Notes: generated from the sequence alone by a model not told the origin. DNA of 33,346 bases from Desulfovibrio sp. UBA6121 (GCA_002422505.1 DIVX01000113.1:3157-36502), one strand, 5' to 3'; counted from the stretch's first letter, positions 15,651 to 24,580 are shown. Numbers and translations: made by a program.

Positions 15651-15859
15651 GTGTCCTCCTCGTAAACGGCGTCATTGATTTTTGGGTGCTGCGCCCGGCG
15701 TGGCGGGCGGGACGGGTCAAGCCGTCCGGCCCCCCCTACCCGGAGCGCGGGCTCTTGTCTACTGGCGCAGGGCCCTTTGCCGCGCCGGGGTGCTGCTTTT
15801 CCGCCGGGTTTTTTTCTGGCCGCCGGGGCAGGGCCCGTGGTGTTCTTTTGGCCGCGCAT
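15647..15859 (-). CDS. possible small basic protein, 70 aa
   Basis: A frame opens at ATG 15859, 5 bases after the adenylate cyclase stop, and ends in a TGA that overlaps the start of the small acidic gene (ATGA). The first 35 residues are rich in Lys, Arg, Gly and Pro (MRGQKNTTGPAPAARKKPGG), and the rest is Arg/Pro-rich. No ribosome site is visible, so translation would depend on ribosomes finishing the cyclase. The snug fit between two genes argues for it, while the low-complexity composition argues for chance. No family recognised. Confidence 0.35.
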   Translation of the reverse strand: MRGQKNTTGPAPAARKKPGGKAAPRRGKGPCASRQEPALRVGGAGRLDPSRPPRRAQHPKINDAVYEEDT

Positions 15860-15864
15860 GGGGG

Positions 15865-18800
15865 TTAGGCCAGTTTGAGCCGGGGCGCGGCGGATTTCTT
15901 GGGCTGAAAGACGCGCAGCTCTGTGTGCGGGGTGATGGGTCGGGCCAGATTTTCGCGCAGGAAGGCCAGGGAAGCCTTCTGCAGGGTCAGGGGTGGGTTG
16001 TCGAAAGTCTGGGCGAAAACCTCTCCCCAATTGGTGGCGTAAAGCACGGAGGCCGTAAGCAGTCTGTTCTTGTCCGTGGGCACGGGCAGGTTGGCGATGA
16101 CATACGCCCGCACCACGCGCTCCGGCTTCAGGTATTCGTCCAGGTCCGGCTCCAGAGTGGCGCGCCGGGGGAAAAAGGCGGCCACGTCGGCCAGCAGGGC
16201 CTGCAGGTCCAGCAGGGCGATGGGCGCAATGCTGCGCTCGGCTTGCAGCACCTGCCGGGGGTCGTACAGTCCATTGAACAAAAGCCAGGCCAGCAGGCGC
16301 ACCACGTCGGCATCGCGCCGGATGGGCGCCAGGGATTCCACCGCAGCCTTGCCGGAGTCCTTGTCCTTGCCTTTTACGCCCCAAATGGCGCGCTTGCCCG
16401 GAGCTTTCTCCGCGTAGAAAAACAGCTCGGTGAAGGCGATTTCGTCGGACAGAAAGGGCACCAGGTCCACCTTGTGCGGGTGCTGGGCGAAGTTGGCGGC
16501 AATGCGCCGCCCAAGGCGGGTCAGGTCCTCCGGGCTTATCTGGGCCGCGCCCCGGTGGGCGCGCAGGCCCTCCTGAATGCGCCGGTAGGCCGAGATCATG
16601 AACTGGTTGACCAGAACGCCCAGGCGCAGGGCGGCGGCGAAGGCTCCGGCCTCGGCCCCGGTGGGCGCGGCCAGGGCGGGCGCGGCGAACTCTGCGGGCA
16701 GGTCCTCCGGGGCCACGTCGGCCTTCAGGCGCAGGCATTCGCCGATGAGCGCCAGACTGCCCTCGGCCTGCTGCTGCCGGTAGTGCTTGTGGATGGACGT
16801 GAACAGCGAAAGGTAGGGGTCCACGTCCTCGGCCAGCCTGCGGCCGCGCAGCACCGCCTCCTTGATGCGGTCGCACAAAAGGCGCGTATCCTGGCCCTGG
16901 TCCGCGTACTTTTCCAGCAGGCCCAGCTTCATTACGGACTTGTACGGGCTGTGCAGGGCTTTCACCATCTGCCACAGGCAGGCCCCGAAATATTCCTGCG
17001 GGGGGATGGGCTGCGGCTGGCCCAGGTCCACCAGTTCCGCCGCCGTGCGCGGGGCCAGCCGGGAAAGTTCGTCCAGCAGGGCCTTGGCCCCGGCCTGGGT
17101 GGCCGTGGGCGGCGCGGCCCACCAGAGCAGGTCGCGCCCGGCCAGCTTGAGCGCCGTGCGATAGAATTCCTCCTTCAGCAGGGCGGCCTGGGCCGAGCCG
17201 GAGCTTTCCTTGTCGCTCATGCCGAAGTTGTTCTGGCGCACGTCCTCCATGGCCATGGGGAAAAAGTGCATCTCCAGGCCGAAGAGCTCCCAGGCCCAGG
17301 TTTCCAGCGCGGCAAGCTTTTTCGCCAGCCCGGCGCGGGCATCGGCGAAATTGGCCGCGCCCGTTCCACACACCGGGCCGGGGCTCACGCAGACCCAGCA
17401 GTCCACGTCGGAGGAGGGCCGCTGGGCCACGGAGCCCAGGGAGCCGATGGCGTACACGGCCTCCAGCACCAGGGCCGGTTCGGGCAGCTCCTTGGCGGCG
17501 CGGGGCAGACTTTGGCCGGGGAAAAGCCGCTCCAGCTGGGCGCGCTGCTCCCGCGTGGGCAGGCCCTGGCGCGCGTGCCCGGCAATGACGCAAAAAGGAA
17601 CGTCCGCAATGTTTTGGGCGCGTTCGAACACATTGGTGGCCAGCAGGGCTGGCAAAAGCGCCATGAGCTGCGCCTGGGGTTCGCTCAAGCGCTCCAGGGC
17701 CTGCTCGCGGCGGCGCTGATCCTGGCCGCGCATGGCGTTCAGGGTGCGGCGGGCCTCGTCCACGCGCAGAAAAGCGTTTACGCTGGCGCGCACAAAGGCG
17801 GCCCCCGGACCTTCGCGCAGGGCCGGGTCCAGCTCGGTCTGCCCGCTGCAGGCCCCGTGCGCGCAGCGGGCCCGGGTGGCGGCCTCGGCCTGAGCCAGGC
17901 GCGGATTGTCCGTGTGGCCGCCCAGTACAAACAGCCCAGGCGCGGGCGAGCGCGTAATGCCAAGGTCCAGGCACTCGCAGCCCAGCACACGCCCGTGGGC
18001 CAGGGTGCAGGCGGCAAGCTGCAACTCGCGGCAAACGCTTTTTTCCAGCAGCAGGCCCGTAAGCTGGCAGCGGGCAAAGCCCACGCGGGCCAGGGCGCAT
18101 TCCAGAATGCGGCCCCCGGCCAGGGAGCTGGTGCGTAGCGCCAGGGCGTCGAGGCGCGTTTTGACCAGCCAGGCCCCGGCCAGGCTGGTGTCGGCCAGGG
18201 TGCAGGCGGCCAGGGCGCAGCCCTCCAGGCGCGCGTGGGAAAGGTCGCAGCCCTCGAAGCTCACATCACTCAGGCGGCAGGCGCGGAAGTGGCTGTGGGC
18301 GAAGTCCGCGCCGGAAAAGGCGCAGGACTGGAACACGCAGTCTTCGAAGGCGCAGGCGCAAAGCTGCGAAGCGCTTATGCGCACGCGGCGGAACACAACG
18401 CCCGTGAAGCGCGAGTGGGAAAGCTCCGTTCCGCTGAGGCTGACGTTTTCCACCACCTCGCCGGAGACGCTGGCGTGGCTGAAGTCCTGGTCCTTGAGCT
18501 GGGCGCCGGTGTTGCGCAGGGTCTCGGCCAGGTTGGCGCGGCGGCTGGCGCTTTTGGGCGGGCTTTGGGCCGGGCCCGCCGGGGCGAAGCTCTTGTTCCA
18601 GGCGGCAGCGCCAAGCAGCGCCGCTGTGCCGCGACCAGGCCCGGCGCGCAGCAGCTCCGCCAGGGCCTGGGCTGCGGCCCCGCCAAGGCCGAGCACCGGC
18701 CCCATGACTTTGGCCGCACGGCGCAGAAAGTCCGGGTCCAGCACGGCCAGGGAGTCCAGCAGGCGCGCATAGACCGCTGCGTGTTCCTCCGGGGGCAGGG

Positions 18801-19758
18801 CGGCCAGGGCCGATTCCACCCCCAGGCGCGGCAAAAGCGGGAAGAGCCGCAAGGCCGCCTGGGCGTGCGGGCCGCCGTCGGCCATCAGGTCGGCCAGCAC
18901 CAGGCCGAGCATTTCCGGTTCGGTTTGCGCCGCGCCGAGCAGTTGCGCGGGGGCGTCTGCCCCCAGGGCCAGGCGGCGCATCTCCATGGCCAGGGCGGCG
19001 TCGCGCGGCTCCAGGCTGGGCGGGGCGGCCAAAAGCGGCGGCAAAAGGTTGGGGCCCTGGGTTCCGGCGGCGCGCAGGGCATAGGCCAGGGCCTCGGCCT
19101 GAAGCACCGGGGTGCCCAGGGGCTCCACGGCCAGCAGCAGCACCCCCGCCGTGGCGGGCCGTGGCGAACCCGCCAGGGCCTGCACCAGGCTTTCGCCCAG
19201 GCCGGCCGTCAGCAGGGCCTCGCGCAGGGGGCGGGCCAGGGCCGCGCCCCCGCCGTTGGCCGAAGGAGCCAGGGTTTTGAGAAAGTGCAGGGCCTCGCGG
19301 CCGTCCAGGCGGCCGGGCGCGGGCAAAAGGGTGCGCAGCCAGGCCGCCAGCTGCTTGTCGTCGCTGGGGCTATCCAACAGCATGTCGTTCAGCATGGCCA
19401 GAAAGTCGCGTCCGGGCAGGGCCTGGAGCAGGGCGGAAAACTGCGGCAGGGGCAGCGCGCGCGACTGCACATGCTGCGCGGCGTAGGCGCGGCCCAGCCT
19501 GCCCGCCATGACCAGGGCCTGGAACAGGCGGTTCATCAGCAGGGGGTCGCGCTGGGTGCGCAGGCAGGCGGCCAGGAGGCACGTGCACTCCCCGGCAGCG
19601 GCGGCGGCTTCGCCCAGCGCGCCCTGGGGGCCGTGGGCGGCGGCGATGAGCTCCTGCGCCTGGGTCAGCAACTCCGGCAGCAGGCGTGCGGCGTCCTGCT
19701 GGCCCGTGTGCAGCAGGCGGCGCAGGGCCTCGCCCACTGGGCGCGCGGCGCGGCTCAT
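15865..19758 (-). CDS. cyaA: class I adenylate cyclase with pentapeptide-like repeat insert
   Basis: The 1297-aa product probably makes cAMP from ATP. Residues 1-400 are an Ala/Leu-rich helical repeat region. About 405-605 is a beta-solenoid of pentapeptide-like repeats, the A(D/N)Lxx type seen as FEDCVFQSCAFSGADFAHSH. The class I cyclase region follows from about 655. Its hallmark GSLGSVAQRPSSDVDCW (772-788) has the nucleotidyltransferase Asp pair 784/786, and EMHFFPMAMEDVRQNNFG then LLKEEFYRTALKLAGRDLLWW match the enterobacterial enzyme. E. coli CyaA is 848 aa and has no pentapeptide part. The start at 19758 overlaps a leader ORF (ATGA); an in-frame ATG at 19800 gives 14 more residues but has no ribosome site. 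It is last of an operon with a glycosyltransferase and Pgm. Confidence 0.88.
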   Translation of the reverse strand: MSRAARPVGEALRRLLHTGQQDAARLLPELLTQAQELIAAAHGPQGALGEAAAAAGECTCLLAACLRTQRDPLLMNRLFQALVMAGRLGRAYAAQHVQSRALPLPQFSALLQALPGRDFLAMLNDMLLDSPSDDKQLAAWLRTLLPAPGRLDGREALHFLKTLAPSANGGGAALARPLREALLTAGLGESLVQALAGSPRPATAGVLLLAVEPLGTPVLQAEALAYALRAAGTQGPNLLPPLLAAPPSLEPRDAALAMEMRRLALGADAPAQLLGAAQTEPEMLGLVLADLMADGGPHAQAALRLFPLLPRLGVESALAALPPEEHAAVYARLLDSLAVLDPDFLRRAAKVMGPVLGLGGAAAQALAELLRAGPGRGTAALLGAAAWNKSFAPAGPAQSPPKSASRRANLAETLRNTGAQLKDQDFSHASVSGEVVENVSLSGTELSHSRFTGVVFRRVRISASQLCACAFEDCVFQSCAFSGADFAHSHFRACRLSDVSFEGCDLSHARLEGCALAACTLADTSLAGAWLVKTRLDALALRTSSLAGGRILECALARVGFARCQLTGLLLEKSVCRELQLAACTLAHGRVLGCECLDLGITRSPAPGLFVLGGHTDNPRLAQAEAATRARCAHGACSGQTELDPALREGPGAAFVRASVNAFLRVDEARRTLNAMRGQDQRRREQALERLSEPQAQLMALLPALLATNVFERAQNIADVPFCVIAGHARQGLPTREQRAQLERLFPGQSLPRAAKELPEPALVLEAVYAIGSLGSVAQRPSSDVDCWVCVSPGPVCGTGAANFADARAGLAKKLAALETWAWELFGLEMHFFPMAMEDVRQNNFGMSDKESSGSAQAALLKEEFYRTALKLAGRDLLWWAAPPTATQAGAKALLDELSRLAPRTAAELVDLGQPQPIPPQEYFGACLWQMVKALHSPYKSVMKLGLLEKYADQGQDTRLLCDRIKEAVLRGRRLAEDVDPYLSLFTSIHKHYRQQQAEGSLALIGECLRLKADVAPEDLPAEFAAPALAAPTGAEAGAFAAALRLGVLVNQFMISAYRRIQEGLRAHRGAAQISPEDLTRLGRRIAANFAQHPHKVDLVPFLSDEIAFTELFFYAEKAPGKRAIWGVKGKDKDSGKAAVESLAPIRRDADVVRLLAWLLFNGLYDPRQVLQAERSIAPIALLDLQALLADVAAFFPRRATLEPDLDEYLKPERVVRAYVIANLPVPTDKNRLLTASVLYATNWGEVFAQTFDNPPLTLQKASLAFLRENLARPITPHTELRVFQPKKSAAPRLKLA

Positions 19759-19823
19759 GCGGGGGGAAGCTCCCGCGCCGTGGCGTTGCGCCAGGGGCAT
19801 GTCGCGCTGGAATGCTGGGGCAT
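19755..19823 (-). CDS. possible 22-aa leader ORF before the cyclase
   Basis: The sequence CAGGAGGATCATG places the strongest ribosome site of this junction before ATG 19823, in a different frame from the cyclase. This frame encodes 22 residues (beginning MPQHSSATCPWRN) and its TGA overlaps the ATG at 19758 of the cyclase. The arrangement suggests translational coupling: ribosomes load at the leader and restart at the cyclase. The alternative is that the ribosome site is fortuitous or serves a later start. Confidence 0.4.
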   Translation of the reverse strand: MPQHSSATCPWRNATARELPPA

Positions 19824-19834
19824 GATCCTCCTGC

Positions 19835-21487
19835 CTAGGCTCCGGCCGCGCGGAAGGCCGAGTTGACGATCTCCTGGGCCTCGGCCTTGAGCTGCTCCAG
19901 GTGCTCTTGCCCCAGGAAGCTTTCGGCGTAGATCTTGTAAATGTTTTCCGTGCCGGAGGGCCGGGCTGCGAACCAGCCGTTTTGCGCCACCACCTTGAGC
20001 CCGCCGATGTCGGCCCCGTTGCCGGGGGCGCGGGTCAGCCGGGCGGTGATGGCCTCGCCCGCCAGGGTGTCCGCCGCGACCATCTCCGGGCTGAGGCGGG
20101 TGAAGGCGGCCTTCTGCGCCGGGCTGGCCGGGGCGTCCAGGCGTTCGTACACCGGGCTGCCGAAGCGCGCCGTGAGCTCCGCATAGGCCTCGCCCGGTTC
20201 GCGCCCGGTCTGGGCGGTAATTTCCGCCGCCAACAGGCCCATGATGATGCCGTCCTTGTCCGTGGTCCACACGCTGCCGTCTTTGCGCAGGAAGCTGGCC
20301 CCGGCGCTTTCCTCTCCGCCGAAGCCGTAGGAGCCGTCCAGTAGGCCGTCCACGAACCATTTGAAGCCCACGGGCACCTCCGAGAGCCTGCGCCCCAGGC
20401 TGGCCGCCACGCGGTCGATCATGGAGCTGGAGACCACGGTTTTGCCCACGGCGGCGTCCTCCCGCCAGCCGGGCCGGTTGCGGAAAAGATAGTCCACAGC
20501 CACGGCGAGGTAGTGGTTGGGGTTCATAAGGCCGTGGCTGCGCGTCACAATGCCGTGGCGGTCAAAGTCCGGGTCGTTGGCGAAGGCCACGTCGAAGCTG
20601 TCCTTGAGGCCGATGAGCGAGCGCATGGCGTAGGGCGAGGAGCAGTCCATGCGGATCTTGCCGTCCTTGTCCACGGTCATGAAGGAAAATGTCGGGTCCA
20701 CGGTCTTGTTGACCACGGTGAGGTTGAGGCCCCAGCGCTCGGCTATGGGCTCCAAAAACTGCACGCCGGAACCGCCCAGCGGATCGGCCCCGATTTTGAG
20801 CCCCGCCCCGGCGATGGCCTCCATGTCCAGGATGTTGCCCAGGTCGTCCACGTAGGGGCGGATGTAGTCGTGCTGGTGCGTGCTGTCGGCCTTGAGGGCG
20901 CGGGCGAAGGGCATGCGCTTGATTGCGCCCGCGCCTGCGCGCAGCAGTTCGTTGGCGCGGTTCTGGATGGCCTTGGTGGTGGCTGTGTCGGCCGGTCCGC
21001 CCTCGGGCGGATTGTACTTGAAGCCGCCGTCCTGCGGGGGGTTGTGCGAGGGCGTGATGACGACGCCGTCGGCCCTGGCCGCGCCCTGGGCGCGGTTGTG
21101 CGTCAAAATGGCGTGGGAGATGACCGGCGTTGGCGTGTAGCCCAGGCCCGCCTGGACCATGACCTCCACCCCGTTTGCGGCGAAGACCTCCAGCGCCGTT
21201 TCCAGTGCCGGGCGTGAAAGGGCGTGGGTATCCATGCCCATGTAGAGCGGGCCGGAGATTCCGGCGGCCTTGCGGTGCTCGCAAATGGCCTGGCTGATGG
21301 CCAGGATGTGCTCTTCGTTGAAGCTGCCGCCGGAGCTTGTGCCCCGGTGGCCGGAGGTGCCGAAGCTCACCAACTGGGCCGGGTCGGCCGGGTCCGGGCG
21401 CACGGCGGTATAGTCGGCCAGCAGGCGCGGAATGTCGGCGAGGATGTCTTTGGGGGCCGGTTTGCCTGCGAGGGGATGTAGGGCCAT
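19835..21487 (-). CDS. pgm: phosphoglucomutase (alpha-D-glucose phosphate specific)
   Basis: The 550-aa enzyme interconverts glucose 1-phosphate and glucose 6-phosphate, feeding glycogen, trehalose and nucleotide-sugar synthesis. It matches E. coli Pgm (546 aa) nearly end to end. Visible hallmarks are VSFGTSGHRGTS near the start, the phosphoserine loop ITPSHNPPQDGG, the metal loop NDPDFDRHG, the sugar-binding FGGEESAGASFLR, and RPSGTENIYKIYAESF at the C-terminus, which binds the substrate phosphate. The start at 21487 follows AGGAGGCCCC; an open upstream extension of 56 codons is low-complexity and unlikely. It lies between the glycosyltransferase and the cyclase on the same strand, with an 11-base gap before the cyclase leader. 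Confidence 0.97.
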   Translation of the reverse strand: MALHPLAGKPAPKDILADIPRLLADYTAVRPDPADPAQLVSFGTSGHRGTSSGGSFNEEHILAISQAICEHRKAAGISGPLYMGMDTHALSRPALETALEVFAANGVEVMVQAGLGYTPTPVISHAILTHNRAQGAARADGVVITPSHNPPQDGGFKYNPPEGGPADTATTKAIQNRANELLRAGAGAIKRMPFARALKADSTHQHDYIRPYVDDLGNILDMEAIAGAGLKIGADPLGGSGVQFLEPIAERWGLNLTVVNKTVDPTFSFMTVDKDGKIRMDCSSPYAMRSLIGLKDSFDVAFANDPDFDRHGIVTRSHGLMNPNHYLAVAVDYLFRNRPGWREDAAVGKTVVSSSMIDRVAASLGRRLSEVPVGFKWFVDGLLDGSYGFGGEESAGASFLRKDGSVWTTDKDGIIMGLLAAEITAQTGREPGEAYAELTARFGSPVYERLDAPASPAQKAAFTRLSPEMVAADTLAGEAITARLTRAPGNGADIGGLKVVAQNGWFAARPSGTENIYKIYAESFLGQEHLEQLKAEAQEIVNSAFRAAGA

Positions 21488-21694
21488 GGGGCCTCCTGGC
21501 GTGGTGCTTTGTTGTACTGGTTGCGCTGGCGCGCTTGCGGGCCTGGGCCGCCTGTTCGCCTCCGGCGGTCGGCTTGTGCTCCGGGGCGTTGGCTGCTTTT
21601 CCACCGGCGTACTGTGCGGCAGCGCGCCCCGCTGCGGGGAACACCGCGTCATCATGCATCAAATGCGGTCTGCGGGCAAGCTGCGCGCCTGCTC

Positions 21695-22714
21695 TCAGCC
21701 CTGGTCCAGGCGCTTTGAAAGCCGGGCGAAGTGGGCGCGCAGGCCCTCGGGCAGGCGCAGGGCTTCGTCTGTGGCCAGCATGCCGTAGGCGCGCGCGGTT
21801 TCCTCGCGCACCAGGGCGGCGTTGTCGCGCCGCCAATGCGGGGCGCTTTGCCGCAGGGCGGTTTCCGCCAGGGAGAGAATGCGCTTGGCCCGCGCCAGGT
21901 TGGAGTGCAGGCGGCGCGTCTTGTCCCGCCCGCTTCTGGCCACCTGGGCCAGCTCCGCCGAGGCCAGGGCCTGGCGGGCGGTTGCCGCCGCCGCCGCCGC
22001 GTCGCCGCGGGGATACACGTACAGGTCCTCGCCAGGGGTGAACAGCTCGCGCAGGCCGTTTTCGCAGTCCTCGGTCAGCAGGGCCGCGCCGCAGCTCATG
22101 GCCTCGAAAATGCGGAAGTTCAGCTCGCCCACGGCGCATTGGTTCAGCACCATGCGGCTGCGGCCGAACACCGGGCGGAAATCGCCCTGGCGCAGCACCA
22201 GCGGCGCGCCGCGCCGGAAGGTGTCGAGAAAAGGCTTGCGTCCGGGGTTCAGCGGCGGGTCCAGGGTGCCCACAAAGCCCACGGGGATCTCGCGCTCCAG
22301 GCCGGGGTCCAGGTCCTGCTCCAGGTCGCAGAACAGGGGGAACCACTCGGCCCGGCGCGGCAGGCGGGGGTCCTTGAACAGGGGCAGGTAATCCTTTTGG
22401 GCCGCCAGCAGGATGTCGAACCCGGCGCTTAGGGGCACGTGCCAGGGGTTGCAGTACTGGTCGATGGAAAAGCCCACAGTGAGGCAGGGCAGGGTTTCCA
22501 GGCCCAGCACCAGGGGCGGGCAGCACTGGTCGCACCACAGGGCCATGTCGGGCCGGAAGCCGCGCCCCTCCATGAGTTCCCACAGGCCCTTCATGGAGAG
22601 CATTTCCGTCAGGGGCACGTCAAAGCCCGGCCCCTGGCCCAGGGTCAGCACCTCGTGCCCCAGGCTGCGGAAGGCATCCACAAAATAGCGGCCTTCGATG
22701 TTCAGGATCTTCAT
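21695..22714 (-). CDS. CgeB-like glycosyltransferase
   Basis: This 339-aa soluble protein has a GT-B type C-terminal half with the group 1 pattern NFRIFEAMSCGAALLTEDCENGLRELFTPGEDLYVY at about 199-234, where the two Glu residues bind the nucleotide-sugar. The N-terminal half (FRPDMALWCDQCCPP at 53-67, then LTVGFSIDQYCNPWHV) resembles the acceptor-side domain of CgeB/DUF3880 proteins. It probably transfers a sugar to a surface glycan or protein; donor and acceptor are unknown. The start at 22714 follows AAGGAGCACGC. pgm begins about 207 bases further on, on the same strand, so cotranscription is plausible and would link sugar-phosphate supply with glycan building. Confidence 0.82.
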   Translation of the reverse strand: MKILNIEGRYFVDAFRSLGHEVLTLGQGPGFDVPLTEMLSMKGLWELMEGRGFRPDMALWCDQCCPPLVLGLETLPCLTVGFSIDQYCNPWHVPLSAGFDILLAAQKDYLPLFKDPRLPRRAEWFPLFCDLEQDLDPGLEREIPVGFVGTLDPPLNPGRKPFLDTFRRGAPLVLRQGDFRPVFGRSRMVLNQCAVGELNFRIFEAMSCGAALLTEDCENGLRELFTPGEDLYVYPRGDAAAAAATARQALASAELAQVARSGRDKTRRLHSNLARAKRILSLAETALRQSAPHWRRDNAALVREETARAYGMLATDEALRLPEGLRAHFARLSKRLDQG

Positions 22715-22825
22715 GCGTGCTCCTTGAGGCCGGGCGGCGATTCTTTGTTCTGCGTAGCAGCGCTTCCGCCCCGGCGCAAGGGGGCGGAGGCCGCAAGCCA
22801 CGGGGCGGCTTTTGGTCAGGATTGC

Positions 22826-22854
22826 TTGATCATGCGTTGAAGCTGGGGTATGCG
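22826..22854 (+). promoter_or_regulatory. weak promoter candidate for the TPR gene
   Basis: TTGATC (22826-22831) and TATGCG (22849-22854) are 17 bases apart, 68 bases before the start codon. The -10 is a poor match, so this is a tentative call in a 208-base divergent spacer. Confidence 0.25.
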
Positions 22855-22922
22855 CAAAGCAACCCGCCCGGTCCGGCGGCGCGTTGCGCCGTTAGCCAGC
22901 CCGGCGGAAGGGGGAGCAGAGC

Positions 22923-23783
22923 ATGGAAGCCAGCCCGAAAAATGTGCGCGAGCAGATCGCGCGCTCCAAATTCTACCTGCAACGCAAAGACATTCTGCGC
23001 TGCATGCGCGTGCTGGCCCAGGCCCTGGGCATGCTTGCGGGCTCGCAGATCTTCGGCCGGGAGCGCATCGAAATCGGCATTCTCATGGAGGAGGCCGTGC
23101 GCCTGCTGGGCGAGCAGGAGGTTCTTAAGCGCGCCGTGCCCGCCGGGCTTGCCTACAAGAAAGGCCAGGAGCGGGAGCTTTCCGCCGGGCTTACCCGCAT
23201 GGCCGATGTGCTGGAAACCATCATGGGCAAGGCCCAGGTGGAGGAGCGCCGCAAGCGCCTGGCCGAGCTGGACGAATTGGTGCTTTCCGGCCAGACCGAA
23301 TTGGACAACAAGCAGCCCCTTGAGGCCCGCAAGTTCTTTCGCCGCGCCATGGAGAACTTTGGCGACGAGCCGGGCCTCTTGGTGGACCTGGGCAACCGGT
23401 TGATGCTGGCCGGGTTGGTGTCGGAGGCGGTGGAATACTTCCAGAAAAGTATCGAAGGCGCGCCCACGGACATTCGCGCCTACTCCTTTTTGGCCCAGTG
23501 CCAGGAGGCCCTGGGCGAGCACGTCAAGGCCGAGGAGGTCGTGCGGGCCACCTTGCGGCGCTTTGGCCCCAACGAGGACCTTTTGGTGCGCCTGGCCAAG
23601 GCCGAGCTGGGCCGCCGCGCCTGGAAGGAAGCCCTGGCCGACGCGCAGGCCGCGCTGGAGGTCAACCCCAAGGGGCGCGAGGCCCTGCGCATTGCCGAGG
23701 CCGCCAGCGAGCGCCTTTTCGGCACCGCCCAGGGCTATCTCTCGGGCAAGGCGGCTCCCCCCAGGGAGCCCATCGTTCTGTAG
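22923..23783 (+). CDS. TPR-repeat protein, 286 aa
   Basis: The soluble 286-aa protein starts at ATG 22923 after AAGGGGGAGCAGAGC. The first 120 residues form a charged helical domain (VREQIARSKFYLQRKDILRCMRVLAQALGML). From about 120 to 265 there are at least three TPR units: a first with QPLEARKFFRRAMENF, a second with GNRLMLAGLVSEAVEYFQKSIEGAP, and later ones ending in WKEALADAQAALEVNPKG. It has no signal peptide or catalytic motif. It probably works as a protein-binding scaffold; the partner is unknown. It stands alone, with its own terminator, convergent with the Rrf2 regulator. Confidence 0.8.
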   Translation: MEASPKNVREQIARSKFYLQRKDILRCMRVLAQALGMLAGSQIFGRERIEIGILMEEAVRLLGEQEVLKRAVPAGLAYKKGQERELSAGLTRMADVLETIMGKAQVEERRKRLAELDELVLSGQTELDNKQPLEARKFFRRAMENFGDEPGLLVDLGNRLMLAGLVSEAVEYFQKSIEGAPTDIRAYSFLAQCQEALGEHVKAEEVVRATLRRFGPNEDLLVRLAKAELGRRAWKEALADAQAALEVNPKGREALRIAEAASERLFGTAQGYLSGKAAPPREPIVL

Positions 23784-23829
23784 CCGGGAGCCCGGCTGCG
23801 GCGCGCCAAGCGTGCACGCCGGATTTTTG

Positions 23830-23858
23830 AGCCGACGGGGAAACTCGTCGGCTTTTTT
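23830..23858 (+). terminator. rho-independent terminator of the TPR gene
   Basis: AGCCGACG (23830-23837) pairs with CGTCGGCT (23846-23853) around an 8-base loop, followed by six T. It lies 47 bases past the TPR stop and 22 bases before the end of the convergent regulator gene. Confidence 0.85.
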
Positions 23859-23879
23859 GCGGGCGTTGATTGTTGGGCG

Positions 23880-24314
23880 TCAGGGCGCGCAGGGGCCGGG
23901 GCCGTCGGGGTTTTCGTCGTCCTGCAGGTCGCGCAGGGAAATGGCCGCAAGCTCGGCTTCCATAACCTGCGTAACGTGCACCCAGGCGCGGTGGGTGCGG
24001 CAGGTGTCCACCCGGGCGCAGTTCCCTGGGGTATCGCAGCAGCGCGTAAGGCTGAGCCCGCCTTCAATGGTGCGGATGACGCGGGCCAGATTGATAGACT
24101 CCGGCTTTTCCGCCAGGGTGTAGCCCCCGGCGGCGCCCCTGGTGCTTTGCACCAGCCCGGCCTTTTTGAGGGGCTTCAAGATTTGCTCGATGAAACGCAC
24201 GGTGACGCCGGTGCGTTCGGAGATGTCTGCGGTGCGGATGGGTCCGCGCGCGTCATGCTGGGCCAGGTCGAGAAGGATGCGCACGGCGTAGCGCGCCTTG
24301 GCCGAGAGTTTCAT
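23880..24314 (-). CDS. Rrf2/IscR-family transcriptional regulator
   Basis: The 144-aa protein has the Rrf2 winged helix: MKLSAKARYAVRILLDLA at 1-18, a recognition helix around ISERTGVTVRFIEQILKPLKKAGLV (31-55), and the wing STRGAAGGYTLA (57-68). In the effector region Cys93, Cys99 and Cys105 are spaced x5-x5, as in the [2Fe-2S] ligands of IscR, and Cys92 and Cys142 are extra. It is therefore likely to sense iron-sulfur status, oxygen or nitrosative stress. The adjacent genes are a TPR protein and a cyclic-di-GMP protein, with no Fe-S assembly genes in sight, so it is not clearly IscR itself. The start at 24314 follows GCGAGGCAC; ten extra upstream codons are unlikely. Confidence 0.9.
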   Translation of the reverse strand: MKLSAKARYAVRILLDLAQHDARGPIRTADISERTGVTVRFIEQILKPLKKAGLVQSTRGAAGGYTLAEKPESINLARVIRTIEGGLSLTRCCDTPGNCARVDTCRTHRAWVHVTQVMEAELAAISLRDLQDDENPDGPGPCAP

Positions 24315-24580
24315 GTGCCTCGCTTGCTCTGTTGTGGGTGCCACAGCTGCCGCAGGGGGACTTTCCGCCTGTGCGGCCTATGCCACAGGGCCGGGGCTTT
24401 TGCAATGCGGGCGGTGTTTCCCGGCTTGGCTCGTCCTACGTATATTTACCTGAATTCTCTTGTGCTTTCCCCAAGTGCCTGGACTTGCGCCGTGGAATTG
24501 AGTACGCAGTGCTACTCTATAGCATCATCAGGCTTTTTTGAGCTGCACGGAAGGGACTGTTCCGGCGCGGCAGGGGGCGT

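Noticed and set aside
15682..19866. Very long open frames on the plus strand opposite the adenylate cyclase (818 and 543 codons)
   Set aside because: They arise from GC bias opposite a real gene. Their translations are Gly/Gln/Ala/Val-rich without family features, while the minus strand encodes clear cyclase motifs.
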